NCBI RefSeq assembly: GCF_008831285.2
Contig: NC_045140.1
Span: 21,078,370 to 21,142,369 of the forward strand
Direction of reading: 5' to 3'
DNA: 64,000 nt
From: Nymphaea colorata
Lineage: Eukaryota > Streptophyta > Magnoliopsida > Nymphaeales > Nymphaeaceae
Shown: piece after piece, positions 1-11,230 of the stretch
Layout of the letters: each line of letters starts with the position of its first letter
Position numbering within the stretch: the stretch's first letter is position 1
Made by a program: the position numbers and the translations under genes
Notes under the pieces: generated by a model
What the model saw: the letters and a program-made list of their open reading frames with translations, nothing else
Database searches by the model: none
What the model was told of the DNA's origin: nothing

Positions 1-451
1 ATCAAGTTGCCTCATTAGTCATTAACCAAACTTAAATTAGTGACGTGCGTTTAATGGACAAAATCTTATGTCTTTAATAAGGTTTTCAAAAACTTTCCTC
101 TAGAGAAATTATACTGCCATAAATGGGTGAAACCTTCCCGAGGGTAACTGGAGGAGAATTTACCAGAAAAAGCCTTGCCTCACCACATATGCTGGAAAAT
201 TAATTATTTTTTCTTATTTTTCCTTTCTTATCGTACTCCTTTTGAAATCTCGGGCTAAAAATTATGTAAAACTTTTCACTTGGATTTTTTTAGTTCGAAC
301 GTCATTTTCCAAATTGCTACGGATAACGAGTTTGTCAATAAACTGAATTTGTGAAACAGACTATCTTTGTCATCAACTTGTGAGAGATAGAGGATAAAAA
401 ATGTCTTTCTTAATAACTATGCAATTCTGATAATGACGAGTTAATTGTGAC

Positions 452-491
452 TATATATATATATATATATATAAGAGAGAGAGAGAGAGAG
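452..491. repeat. (TA)n(GA)n microsatellite
   Basis: About ten TA units run into about ten GA units. The copy of the block at 20655-20698 has a shorter TA run and a similar GA run, so the length has changed since duplication. Confidence 0.9.
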
Positions 492-1275
492 CTTTTAAAA
501 AAAGGAGGATGAAAGAAGAATGGGGAGACAGTGAGTTCCATACGTGACTCATCAAAATGACAAGCGAGAAGAAACAATGACGCCGTGTCTGCCATTATTT
601 AAAATTAAGGATATTGAAAATTTTGTCCCTTGCTGAGTTAATTTTATATTATTTTTGAAAATTGAAAGTATGATCAACTGGAATTTGCCCCTTCGGAGCA
701 CGACATTTAGTGAGAAAAACCATTATGAACCTTACCAGAGCATCGGTTCGAGATTTACCATTTTCAACCTTATGGGGACGATTTAAGCATAAACTGAAAA
801 CATTGAGATCCCGATTTCGTCTAATGGACCTTCGTGTCCGACTTCATGTTGAAGATTTTTCCAAAATCTTCCAGTGTTGATATACGCAGTCATCTTAGTT
901 TTCAACAGGAGTGATCCAAACAATCTTCTCGTTCTCAATTTAAGTGAGGGAAAATGTTGAACTCAAATAAAAATTTTATTTTAACATCAACTAAAATAAA
1001 CATCAGAATCTGTTGGTGAGAAAAATTAGAGCTGTTTTAAAGGCAAATAAATGGCGCCAACCTTTCCCTGTGAACCATTAAGAAAAACTTGATTCTCTTT
1101 CTATTATATAGGTTATATGTATACTTTATATTGTTGTCAAAACTTTTAATTAAATGTGACTTTGAAATTTTGGCTTCAAGTAATGCTTGATATATAGCTA
1201 TGAACTTAGCAACAGCCTAACAATTTTAGTGCACCATGAGAATAAAACCAAAAAAAGAAAGAGCAACATATATAC

Positions 1276-1350
1276 CATAAGGGTGACTTGGATTTGTTTT
1301 TATGTGTCGGTTTGGTACCTTTCAGACAAGCGACCGTCTTTTAACATCTT
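1276..1350 (-). pseudogene. CYP82 exon-1 3'-end relic (type 1)
   Basis: On the minus strand this reads K-M-L-K-D-G-R-L-S-E-R-Y-Q-T-D-T and then decays. It corresponds to the last 22 or so codons of CYP82 exon 1, which precede the intron donor; the ATG|GTATAT donor is still recognisable. An internal insertion disrupts the frame. No preceding exon 1 sequence and no exon 2 belong to it. The DNA 3' of it matches the introns of gene B and pseudogene F. Confidence 0.65.
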
Positions 1351-2099
1351 ATAAAGATTTAATGAATCCAAAAGTATATGAGCAAACGAAAAACGGTACT
1401 GTCTTGCATCTTTGACATTATAACACTTAAAGCCTGTTATTGTGAGCATGACTTCTTTAAATTTTTTCACACACGAGATGGTTCACGTTGGGCTTGCCTA
1501 TAATGGTGCCTGTTAATGTCCGTAATTTTTTAATGTTAAGTGTTCTTTCTAAACACGACAAATGTTTATACAAATTCTTGGTCCAAACAACGACGAATAC
1601 CTACCTTTTCGTCTTTTAGCAATAATTTTATCTTATTTAATTCGTAACAGGAGCGTACAATGAATTAGATCAGACGATGCCCCTTCTCACTATCATTTCA
1701 ATGTCGAATTCACGGTTCTCACTATAAGAAATCGAACCAAAACTGACAAGTTCTTCGGCTGTAAAATTCATAAATAAGGAACGCATCACGCCATCTGATA
1801 CTTAGGACATCTTTGATTCATGAAACAATATCACGTGATTGGGTACATGGACATGAAGTTGATCAATGAATTATAAGTGGCAACTGGCAGCTTCCCAAGG
1901 AACAGCTAGTGTGCAGAATACAAGATTACATTTCCATTGAGACGAAACATTCACAAATTTCTCTTATAACAATCACATTTTATTTGCTCCTTGTTTGTTT
2001 GAAAGTAAACTAGAAAAAGTTGTTCTAAAAGCAACGAGCCCTGCTAAATGATCATTAAGCATACAAAAACAGCAAGCAAAATGTATATGAGCTGTTTGA

Positions 2100-4311
2100 C
2101 TAATAGAGGTGAGGCGGAAGACGAGGCTTCACGCGAACTTTGAGCGGAGCTGCTCTAGGCATGGTCACCCCTGACCCTTCGGTCATATCAACTGGCTCGT
2201 CCCTGGGAGTCCACCACTCAAAGCTCTGCAGCAAGCGTGCCAAAGTTAAGTGAAGCACTTGCAAAGCCATTGTCCAGCCGGGGCACATCCTCCGGCCCGT
2301 TCCGAACGGCATGAAGGCAAAGTTCTGACCACCGAAGGCAACCTCTTTGTGGCTTGTCAAGAACCTCTCCGGCCTGAACTCTTCTGGGTCCGTCCACAAC
2401 ATCGGGTCTCGAAATATCTTCCAGGCATTAACAAACAGAGTCGTGTCGGCTGGTATGTGGTACCCGCCAAGCTGGATGGGCTCGATCGACTGATGCGGGA
2501 GGAACAGCGGCGCCGCTGGGTACAGGCGCATTGACTCTTTCAGGATAGCTTGCAAGTATGGCAAGTTCTTGATGTCTGATTCCTCCACCCGTCTTTCCCT
2601 GCCTACGTTGCAGTCCAACTCTTCTTGTGCTTTTTCCAGTGCCTGGCGGCTGTTAAGCAGAGCTGAGAGAGCCCACTCTAAGGTGATCGATGTCGTATCC
2701 GTACCTGCCGCTACCAAACCCTGTGATAATTCAGGACGATCCACATCGCTTGCATAATTTAGCTTCGTTTGAATATAAAATTGAAAAACAAATCTAGAAA
2801 ATAATACATTTTGAACCTTACCAAAAAGGAGATATGAACTCAAAAACCAGATCTAAGCTTGACACCCTATTTTGGTCTACGCTATTTTACATACAAAACA
2901 GAGTTGATTTTAAGCTAATTAATAAGGTAGGGAATCGTTTTCGCAAAAGAAAAAGAATATCAAATCCATGTATTGCGCACCGGGCTTGGTCAGAACGATG
3001 CTCCCTAATTTTTAAGAAAACTTTGCCCACCCACTTCCATAATTTCTACAACAAAATGATTTGCATTGAATGCTACTTATTTAGTTTAAATGGACTTTTT
3101 GTTGTTATTAAAATCACATTGTTTTGCACCATTGATTTCTTTCTAATTAAATCTTAGGACACAACTAACTTAAATTTAAATTATAACTGAAACGTTTTAA
3201 CTAAAAAAAAGAACATTTTCGCTAGTTTGTATAACCATTATAAAAAACAAAGAACCTAAGTAATATTGTAAAACCTTATAAGTGAAATTTTAAAATAAGT
3301 AATTAATGTGATATATAGACTTACCAATAGTTGGTTAACCTTGTGTAAATACAACTAGAAGAAAATCCATAAGAAGAAAGAGCCATGTACCATGGCGGTG
3401 GCTTCAATTATTGTGTCAGTTTGGTGCTTTTCTGACAAATGGCCATCTTCTACCTCTTTAATGAGGACGTCAATGAAATCACTCTCCGTGTCCATTATCC
3501 CAGACTTTCTCTCTCGCCGGTGCTCGGCAAGCCAAGCCGATGCAAATCCGTCCATCTTCTTTTTAACCCTCTTCATGGCTTTGAGGTGGCCACCAACATC
3601 TAGCCACTCCAGACATGGTATCGCGTCGCTGACCGTCAACACTCCCAACAGATGGCAAAACTCACTTATCACTTTTCTAAACTCTTCTGCCTCACCATCA
3701 TTTTCTTCACCGTCCAAATCAAAGTACCGTTTTCCGGCGACCATCCTAAGCATGATGTTCATGATCAGGTTGCTGAAGCGCCGAGTCATGTCCACCGAGT
3801 AATCGCCACCGCAGCTGCGGTATAAGGCCTCCACCAAGGAGCCCACCTCCTCGACTCGGATGTGCTTGAGCAGCTCGAGTCGCTTGTTTGATAGCAGCTC
3901 GATGGTGACCATCTTGCGGACTTCGCGCCAGTAAGGTCCGTACGGGGCGAGCCCGTGCATGGCGCAGCCATAGCCGAGGCATTTCGCGCTCTCCAATGGG
4001 GGACGACTGGCAAAGGCTTGGTCGTTTGTAGTGAAGCACTCCTTAGCTAGATCCATGCTGCTCACTACTAAAGCACGCATTTGACCTAGTCGAAGGGTGA
4101 ACAAAGGCCCGTGCTTCTCTGAGAGAGCGGCCAAGGTTCTATGGAGAGGTGTGGTTCCACTCAGCAAGCCAAGGTGGCCGACTACAGGCCAAGCTTCAGG
4201 GGGCTCGATCGGTCGGCGTTTTGTTTCTCCTCTCTTTTTTGGCCAAATATGGTAGACTAAGACAAGGGCAAAGAGGGCTGCCAAACCCTCTAGCAGCTTC
4301 ATGGAATCCAT
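2100..4311 (-). CDS. Cytochrome P450, CYP82-like, gene A (intact, mosaic)
   Basis: Two exons, 4311-3391 and 2720-2100 (stop TAG), with a 670-bp phase-0 intron (ATG|GTACAT ... TCACAG|GGT), give 513 residues, normal for CYP82. The start is the ATG of MDSMKLL, shared by all paralogs; the upstream in-frame Met at 4500 is not conserved. Residues 5-24 form the ER anchor, followed by a proline-containing hinge and WPVVGHL. WREVRK is at 128-133, AAGTDTTS of the I-helix at 311-318, ExxR (KESMR) at 368-372, PERF at 424-427, and the haem loop FGTGRRMCPG at 446-455 with Cys453. The C-terminus PRLPPHLY is the CYP82 ending. The family oxidises alkaloids, terpenoids, coumarins or flavonoids with a P450 reductase partner at the ER; the substrate here is unknown. 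Exon 1, the intron and the first 24 codons of exon 2 are C/D/E type, while most of the rest of exon 2 and the 3' flank are B type. Confidence 0.9.
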
Positions 4312-5640
4312 CGTTGCGATGAGAGAATTTGTTGTCTTGTGTGTGGTGCGATGGTGTGTGTGTCTATGTATATATATATATATATATATTATAGGTGTAG
4401 TGTGGGTATCTGTGACAACCAAGAAAACAACTTCGGTGAATAGCGTGACTTTTGAAAAAGTTGAGTACATAATTGAAACTTTTTGCCCTGAAAACTTCAA
4501 AAAAGTAAACTGTGAGTCACTTCTGTCCTTTTCTCGTGAAAAAAAGAAAAAAAAATATAGAGTGACTGATTAAATGCTAAGAATGGTACCTGGATTGCAA
4601 TTAATTATGATTTAAAAGAAACTACCGGTCATAGCTCTTTAAAGTGGGAGCTGGTCATGGGGAAGAGTGAGTGAAATCAATTAACTGAAGATATTTCACC
4701 ATTATTTCTTTCATTCTCTCTTCAAAATGCTAAAGATTCACCGAGACTTTAATTTTTCAAGTTCTTAATGACTCGTACCATTCAGTTTCATAACCAAAGC
4801 TAAATCTAAGTTGGATATTCCACTGACATCTGATAAAGATCCGAGCCAGTTGCATATAAATGTCAGATCTTACGCATGTCTAATCCCAGTTTGCTTTAAA
4901 ATGAATTTGAGCCTGAATTCCAACATTATACTTTAAAAATACCCTTAAAAAACGTACCATTTTTATAACAAACCAGCTCCATCTGGGCAGCTTTTAGCAT
5001 CTTACTGCAAACTCCGACTAGAAAAGTTGGCATCTCTAACGTAACCATTCAGAAAGATAGTGCCTAACAAATTAAATTTAGGAGAAAAGGTGGACCTTGA
5101 ATAAAAAGTGAGTGTCTCATCTGAAACGTCCACAGGTCCACCTGTTCCCCACAAATGCGATGAGATGGACGTCTTGGCTTGTTCTTTGCCAAATGCCAAG
5201 GAACAGCGAGTGAAGCATCGAACGGGCCGTATTTATTGATGGTCGTGGTTCTTATTAACGAGTGAAAGGCGAAGATAAATTCTAATCACGTTCTAATCTA
5301 AACCGCAAGCTGTGGCGATATCAAACATACAAAGGAACAAAAACGTACCTGTTTGATTCAGAGTATTCAAACAACAAAAGGCTCCACCTATTATAGAGAT
5401 AATAACCTGACGTCTGCTAGGTAAGAAGTCTGCACGATCATACTGTGTCTTCTTGCCAATGGAATCAGCGAAGCTTTTAGGTGGCTGTCTGTATACACCC
5501 TTTCAGAAACATATTTGGGATGCAATCGTTTGCACCAATTTTCCTAAACAAACAGGAAACTTAAATATAAAAATCCTACTTATTCAGGCAAGGATTATGA
5601 CAACAAAACCGAAGAATAAAATAGCAAATCTAGAAGCTGT
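4312..5640. repeat. Upstream block of gene A, shared with genes C, D, E
   Basis: No gene is seen. The first 500 bases (including a stretch around 4620-4770 with CTTTAAAGTGGGAGC) recur upstream of C, D and E and of the pseudogene at 41505, so promoters were copied with the genes. The distal part (4980-5640) recurs at 29280-30070, 42900-43570 and 47500-48210. Short open frames in it are not conserved between copies. Confidence 0.7.
4368..4393 (-). promoter_or_regulatory. TATA-like (TA)n tract of gene A
   Basis: A TA microsatellite lies 57-82 bases upstream of the ATG of gene A and is the only TATA-like sequence at the expected place. Tracts of other lengths sit at the same place in front of D and E. 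The transcription start is not visible. Confidence 0.5.
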
Positions 5641-5764
5641 GGTGTTTCTAGCCTGTTTCAAATGAAATGACTTGACCAAGAAAAAAATTAGGAATAAGAC
5701 CAACTAGACCATCAAGTACTACATGGAAACAGGAATAGGAAACTAGATCCTTAATCTTCAAGGT

Positions 5765-5935
5765 CGCTGATGAGAGGGAGACGAGGCTCCATAAGAAGTT
5801 TGAGGGGAGGAGTTGCTTTGGGCCTAACCCCTCGGTCATGTCAACTGCCTCCTGCATGGGTGTAGTCCATTCAAAGCTGTGCAATAAACATGCTATAGTT
5901 GAGTGAATAGCTTGGAACGCCACCAAGAACTCACG
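5765..5935 (-). pseudogene. CYP82 exon-2 C-terminal relic
   Basis: The minus strand encodes HSFEWTTPMQEAVDMTEG, the region just before the C-terminus of CYP82. A frame change follows, after which EPRLPLISD can be read in another frame, a decayed form of the PRLPPHLY ending. No haem loop or I-helix precedes it. The sequence downstream (5640-5765) matches 48085-48220, where the P450 tail itself is absent. Confidence 0.7.
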
Positions 5936-6063
5936 ATCTTGCCAACGTTTAGTACAGGCGACCATTTTGAGCCTCATCGGAAGAATGATTCAAATATAAA
6001 CTAAAATTCATTTTAGTATAAAGATCATCCAGGACCTTGTGAAAAGAATCTTTTAAACTCTGG

Positions 6064-6363
6064 CTAAAGAAATCTAAAATCCCGTTTGGTGAAGAACTTT
6101 AGGCCTGGTTCGTTGAGATCGGGTCTCGTTTCAAAACAAACTGAAATCAATCCCAGCCTAATTAGTTGAGATCCAATGGAGCTACCTTGCAGATAGCTGG
6201 CTCTGACGCAAACCCAGATGCTTCTGCCGAATCGAATTAAATTGTAAGACTTTCTTAGGTGAATAAGCCCATGATCATCGCTAGATCTTCTGGAAGAAAT
6301 TTTTAGTGAAAGTTTCTTCTCAATTCGACTACTTCTGAGTACAGATGATGAACTAGCCATCAT
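6064..6363 (-). other. Unrecognised ORF, recurrent block (copy 1)
   Basis: A 99-codon frame begins MMASSSSVLRSSRIEKKLSL and contains KISSRRSSDDHGLIHLRKSY. The first 40 codons recur, still open, at 31125-31236 and 37735-37854. I do not recognise the protein. The conserved part is basic and serine-rich with no visible membrane segment, and could be a captured first exon or signal-like leader. The frame after LRKSY differs between copies, which suggests an exon border or decay there. Confidence 0.35.
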
Positions 6364-6607
6364 CTGGTAAGATGGATGTCAGTTACTTTATTATTAAGTT
6401 GTTGCAAGTTTGATGATGAACCAACCGTAAGGGATACAGAGTACAGAACAAAACGCAGAGAGCACGGGAGAAAACAGAGATAGCAGCACTTTTTCATTTA
6501 ATCAATCAATGAATATATATGAGTAAACTTTTCAAGATCTCTCTCTCTCCCGCGCGCTCACTCCTTGCCTGTTCCCCAATGGTATGCCATATCAGCCCAA
6601 ACCCTAA

Positions 6608-6780
6608 TCAGGGGCGGAATAAAAAAATTTTCATGCGGGGGCCGAATTAAAGTTTTTTTAAATTTTGACAGGAATCAAAATATCATTTTTCAAAATTTTT
6701 ATAAACAATTAAAATTTTCATAAAGTTATATGTAATTTTTTTTAAAAATTGAGGTGGGCCCCCCTTGGCTCCGCTCCTGA
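6608..6780. mobile_element. MITE-like insertion with inverted ends
   Basis: The ends TCAGGGGCGGA and TCCGCTCCTGA are inverted repeats with one mismatch, around an AT-rich core without coding capacity. The duplicate of this region near 34800 lacks the insert: both copies read ...CCCAAACCCTAA before it and ...AGCTGTA(G/T)ATTATTGGG after it. No clear target duplication is visible, so the superfamily is not assigned. Confidence 0.6.
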
Positions 6781-7494
6781 CCTTCATCACGAGCTGTAGA
6801 TTATTGGGTTTCATATTACCACTACTAAAATTGGTTGTATGGAATTCTCTCTGCCAAAATCATCAAATGTTCAGTAGGATGTGGATGTTTGCAAGTTTTT
6901 AATGTTCAACTGTTCTTGCTAAACACGTCAAAAGTAAAAACCAAATCTCCGTTTTCGTCTTTTAGCAATAATTTTAACTTCTTTAATTCGTAGCAGGACA
7001 TGTACAAGCACATTTCAATGTCAAATTCACAGTTCCCATTATAGGAAATTGAACGCAAACTCTCAAGTTAATGAAACGACAACCCCACTTTGGCTTTAAA
7101 ATTCATAAATAACGAAGCATCACCTCATCTGATACGTCGGCAGCTTTGATTAATGAAACAACATCCCAATTTTTTCTTTTAAAAAAAAACTTTAGAACCG
7201 CCCACCTGAATCTTCACATTTTGTTGAGTTTTGCAGGGAAAACGCACGATCGGGAAAAAAAAGAAAAAGAAAAAGGAGCCGGGTCTCGGCTAAGCAACAT
7301 ACGGAATACATGTTTTAAGTTAATTCCTTTGCTAAATCACTTCTAGGTCTCTCTAGACGCTCCACATAGCTAAAAAGAGAACGAATCATTTTAAACCATT
7401 TTTAAATGCGATCATAATTATATTATCTCATTTTTATCAATGACCTAAGTGATTCACATCACACTTTGGCATATCATGGTTTGGTAGCTACCTG

Positions 7495-7548
<54 letters not shown>

Positions 7549-8179
7549 CACATGCACTGTCGTGAAAAATAAAACAAATAACAAGGTAACGTAATAACAT
7601 GTGAAAGTCTCGAGAATGTTTACATGTGAAATCTTTGTAAAGATTTTAATGGCCAAGGTTGAAAATTTTGAACAGATAAATAGGGGCCGTTCGATTTTAC
7701 AAAATGGGCGAACTATACATGTTTAAGAACCTTGTGGGGACGATTTAAACATAAACTGAAAACTTTGAGATCCCGGTTTCGTCTTATGGAGCTTCGTGTC
7801 CGACTTCATGTTGAATTTTTTCCAAAATACTTCCAATGTTAATATACGCAGTCGTCTTAGTTTTCAGCCTTTCTATATCCAAACAGAAGTCATGCGTCAT
7901 AAGGACCAAACAATCTTCTTGTTCTCAACTTAAGTGAGGGAAAATGTTGAACTCAAATAAAAGTTTTATTTTATCATCAAATAAAATAAACACCAGAATC
8001 TGTTGGTGAGAAAAATTTGAGCTGCTTTAAGCGCAAATAAATAGCGCCACTCTTTCTCTGTTAACAATTAAGAAAAACTTGGTTCTCTTTCTATTATATA
8101 GGTTATACGTATATACTTTATATTGTTGTCAAAACTTTTAATCAAGTGTCACTTTGAAATTTTGGCTTCAAGTAATGAT

Positions 8180-8224
<45 letters not shown>

Positions 8225-8313
8225 CTTAGCAGCAGCCTAACAATTAGTGCACCTTGTGTAAAATACAATGAGAAGAAAAACAAAAAGAAGAAAGAGCAGC
8301 ATGTATTGTATAC
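6781..8313. repeat. Non-coding P450-flank block
   Basis: No gene is seen. Positions 6781-7690 match 34810-35770, and 7690-8313 match the relic-bearing blocks at 640-1275, 20985-21583 and 38755-39334. Two long (TA)n microsatellites occur at 7497-7543 and 8182-8221; both are much shorter or absent in the paralogous copies. Confidence 0.65.
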
Positions 8314-8379
8314 CATAACGGTGGCTTGGATTATGGTATCAGTTTGGTACTTTTCAGACAAGCGACCGTCTTTTAACAT
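8314..8379 (-). pseudogene. CYP82 exon-1 3'-end relic (type 1), frame open
   Basis: Twenty-two codons read MLKDGRLSEKYQTDTIIQAT then VM, ending at an ATG|GTATAC donor. This is the exact 3' end of CYP82 exon 1 (compare EVEDGHLSEKHQTDTIIEAT in gene A). The rest of exon 1 is missing upstream, so it cannot make a P450. Confidence 0.75.
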
Positions 8380-10015
8380 CTTTGTCTTATAAAAGTTTCA
8401 TGAATCCAAGAGAATATGAGCAAGTGCAAAACGGTACGGTCTTGCACCGTTGACATTAATAACACTTAAAGCCTGTTATTGTGAGCATTACATCTTTACA
8501 TTTTTTCACACACGAGATAGTTCACGTTGCCCTTGTCTATAAAGGTGCCTGTGGGTGTCCGTAATTTTTTAATGTTAAGCTGTTCGTTCTAAACACGTCA
8601 AATGTTTAAACAAATTCTTGGTCCAAACAACGATCCATTCCTACCTTTTCGTCGTTTAGCAATTTATTTTATTCGTAGCAGGACGTGTACAATGAATTAG
8701 ATGAGCTCTCACTATCATTTCAATGTCAAATTCACGGTTCTCACTATAAGAAATAGAACCAAAGCTGACAAGTTCTTCGGCTGTAAAATTCATAAATAAG
8801 GAACGCATCACGCCATCTGATACGTAGGCCATCTTTGATTAATGAAACAATATTACGTGATTTCGTACGTAGACTTGAAGTTCATCAATGAATTATAAGT
8901 GGCCACTGTTAATTTCCCAATTTAAAAACAAAAAAAGAAAAAGAAAAAGAAACGGCCACCTGAATCTTTCACATCTTTGTTGAGGTTGCATTGTGTTACT
9001 AGGACGGGTCACGATCTTTTAGCGGGTACCCAGATTACGAGTTAAATCAAGAATGATTTTTATAAAATTGTTAGTTACGCTGTGGTTTCAGAGTTACATT
9101 GGATCTATGATATTCTATTAAGATTGTTAAGTTAAAATTAATTGAAATAGAAGTTATAAGATTGCAGTGAGGTGGAATTTCACAAACTTAAAATGTTTAA
9201 GTCCATTGATCAACTCTCTCTCTCTCTCTCTCTCTCTCTCGCGTCCATTAACCCTGAGAAGGATCATGGAAAAGTAAGAGCTTGTTTTATCATTCAATCC
9301 TTTTAGGGGAGACTTTCGTTTTTCTTTTCCAGGGTTCTTTTCATAATTCTGAGGTTCCAAATACTTGTTATATTTTCGGCGCCATAACCACCTCTCTCTT
9401 GTCTCTGCAATTACAACTAAAGTTGTGGTGAAATCATGGAAAGACTGACCAAAAAAAAAATGTGAATCGTAAAACTGTAAAATGCCTCTTCCTACAAGAG
9501 ATTCTCTCTCTCTTTTATGAAGCATGCTTTCTGAATCCATCACACTATTGCTTGTCTTCCTAATTATTCGTCTCTTAGCTCTAGAATTTTATCTTATGTA
9601 TTGTAGCAGGACATGCAGGATGAATGGTAGAGAAGATTAGTCGTAATAAATCTCCACTAAAAAAACTGTATCAGATAAAAGCCGCTGTCATCCGTGTTAC
9701 CGTCAGACAAAAGCATGAGGCAGATGAAGCATTTTGTGCAATTTGAAGATCTTCAAGGCAACGATTCACTCGCCAGAATGGCCCTTCCAATTATGCGTGT
9801 GATGACGAGGACAGTCCCTTGATTGAGACCTCACAGCTTGCTTAGTTGCAACCAAGGAACAGCTAGCGAGACATGTGTGCAGAATACAAGATTACATTTC
9901 CATTAAGACGAAACATTCACAAATTTCTCTTATAACAATCACATTTTGTTTGCTCATTGTTTGTTTGGAAGTAAACTAGAAAAAGTTGTTATAAAAGCGA
10001 CGAACCATAGCTGGA
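8380..10015. other. Intergenic: block remainder plus unique DNA
   Basis: Positions 8380-8960 continue the repeated flank block. Positions 9000-9840 have no duplicate that I can find in the window and no supportable gene; they include a (TC)n run at about 9213-9240. From 9815 the sequence is B-type P450 3' flank, which the copia element at 10016 interrupts. Confidence 0.6.
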
Positions 10016-10337
10016 TGTTGCGAGATTTGTGGAAGAAGATTGGTGTTGCCCAATACACCAAATCAACTATATTCTGCTGTTACAATGTGATTGTGGATAA
10101 TCAAGAGAGAAGGAAAGAAATCTTCTCTATATTTTGAAAAAGATTCGATAACCGCTTTCTTGGTTATCGTCTCACTCATCATGTATAAAAACCCTCTTTC
10201 TCTCTTGGATTGTAACAATGGAAAGAAAAATAAAATAGCAGTCTTCTTCTTCCTCCGTGGACGTAGGCGAGAGTGCCGAACCACGTAAATCTGTTGTTCC
10301 TGTTTCTATTGTTGCTTCTACCTTATGTTTTTTATCA
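10016..10337 (+). repeat. 5' LTR of the young copia element
   Basis: 322 bp, TG...CA ends. It contains TATAAAAACCCTC around 10183-10195, a likely TATA box, and is preceded by the target duplication CTGGA. Confidence 0.95.
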
Positions 10338-10349
10338 TGGTATCAGAGC
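10338..10349 (+). other. Primer-binding site
   Basis: TGGTATCAGAGC directly follows the 5' LTR. It is the usual complement of the initiator tRNA-Met 3' end used by plant copia elements. Confidence 0.9.
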
Positions 10350-11230
10350 GGGTTATATAAAGCCGCTGCATATTTCTTCGACAATCTTGGAGACAGGCTG
10401 TGAGCTGTTTTTTGACAAGGAGATACTTGCTGTTTGAAGGAGTAGCAGAACAGAGTGCCGACCGTCAGGAAACCTGCCAGAAAATTGGCCGGCGTTGTCT
10501 ACTCCGGCGACGTCAAAGGTCGAGCAAGGACTCCTTCGAATCATCTACTTCTGAGGAACGTTCCTACCAATTTTCAGATTTTTTGACACAGCCATTAAGG
10601 AGTTATGATTTTTTTAAGAAACACCTGTTGCTGCTGCTCCTCTGTTTTTCCCAAACCGTCAGGAAGCCTGCTGCAAAACTGACCGGCGTTGTCAGCTCCA
10701 GCGACGTCAGGGGTCGAACAAGGGCTCCTTAGAATCGTCTACCTCTGAGGAACGTCCCTACCAATTTTCAGATTTTTAGAAGCAGCCATTGAGGAGTTAT
10801 GATTTTTTGAAGAGATGCCTCTCGCTGGAAAAACTGTCTGCAACTACTCTTCCCTTTCCCCAATTTCTATTCACGAATTGGGATGCAAGGGCACTCTCAA
10901 ATTTTTTGCCGTCTCTCTACTTTTGAGTTAATTTGGTTGTCGGGAGCTGTGGTTGAGGACCAGGAAAAAGAATCAAAAGGTCTTCATTGGCGATCAAGGT
11001 TTTCTGAATCCATTATTGAGGTCGATCAAGGTTTTCTGAATCCATTATTGAGGTTCTTCGTTATCGGGTGACATCCTCCTCTCCCATGTTCCTTGAGAGC
11101 ATGATTGATTATGCACATTTATTCTGAAACGAGTTTTTGAATGATCGAGTAGCAGCTTTGAGTAGCATCTTTCACTAGCTTCCTTGCTATATTCTGTTAT
11201 TTTGTGAATTGTCTGGTATTCTCTTATTCA

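Larger units (their letters stand above)
1..2099. repeat. Duplicated P450 3'-flank block (copy 1)
   Basis: This stretch holds no gene. It aligns by eye, with small indels, to 20221-22501, so the pair is a segmental duplication of about 2.1 kb lying downstream of genes A and B. Its inner part (about 640-1905) recurs a third to fifth time at 7690-8930, 36110-36760 and 38755-39960. The last 200 bases before the stop codon of gene A are shared with the 3' flank of gene B and of the remnant at 37006, and probably contain the 3' UTR. Confidence 0.75.

Noticed and set aside
3392-3802. Open frames of 100-150 codons on the plus strand across P450 exon 1 (also at 23621, 27775, 41551, 46139, 51168)
   Set aside because: They are antisense to strongly supported P450 exons and recur only because the exons are duplicates.
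3746-4039. Alternate-frame minus-strand frames inside exon 1 (for example LLARSPQDGHH-type products)
   Set aside because: They lie fully inside P450 codons in another frame and show no independent motif.
4309-4500. An upstream Met (4500) as the start of gene A, and similar N-terminal extensions in B, D and F
   Set aside because: The extension is not conserved, contains the TATA-like tract translated as YIYIYI, and lies before the conserved MDS start followed by the membrane anchor.
7497-7543. Array-like regular repeats that could suggest CRISPR or satellite DNA
   Set aside because: They are simple TA microsatellites without spacers.
9154-9543. A 129-codon minus-strand frame
   Set aside because: Low-complexity (RE)n from a TC microsatellite, with no family resemblance and no splice or promoter context.
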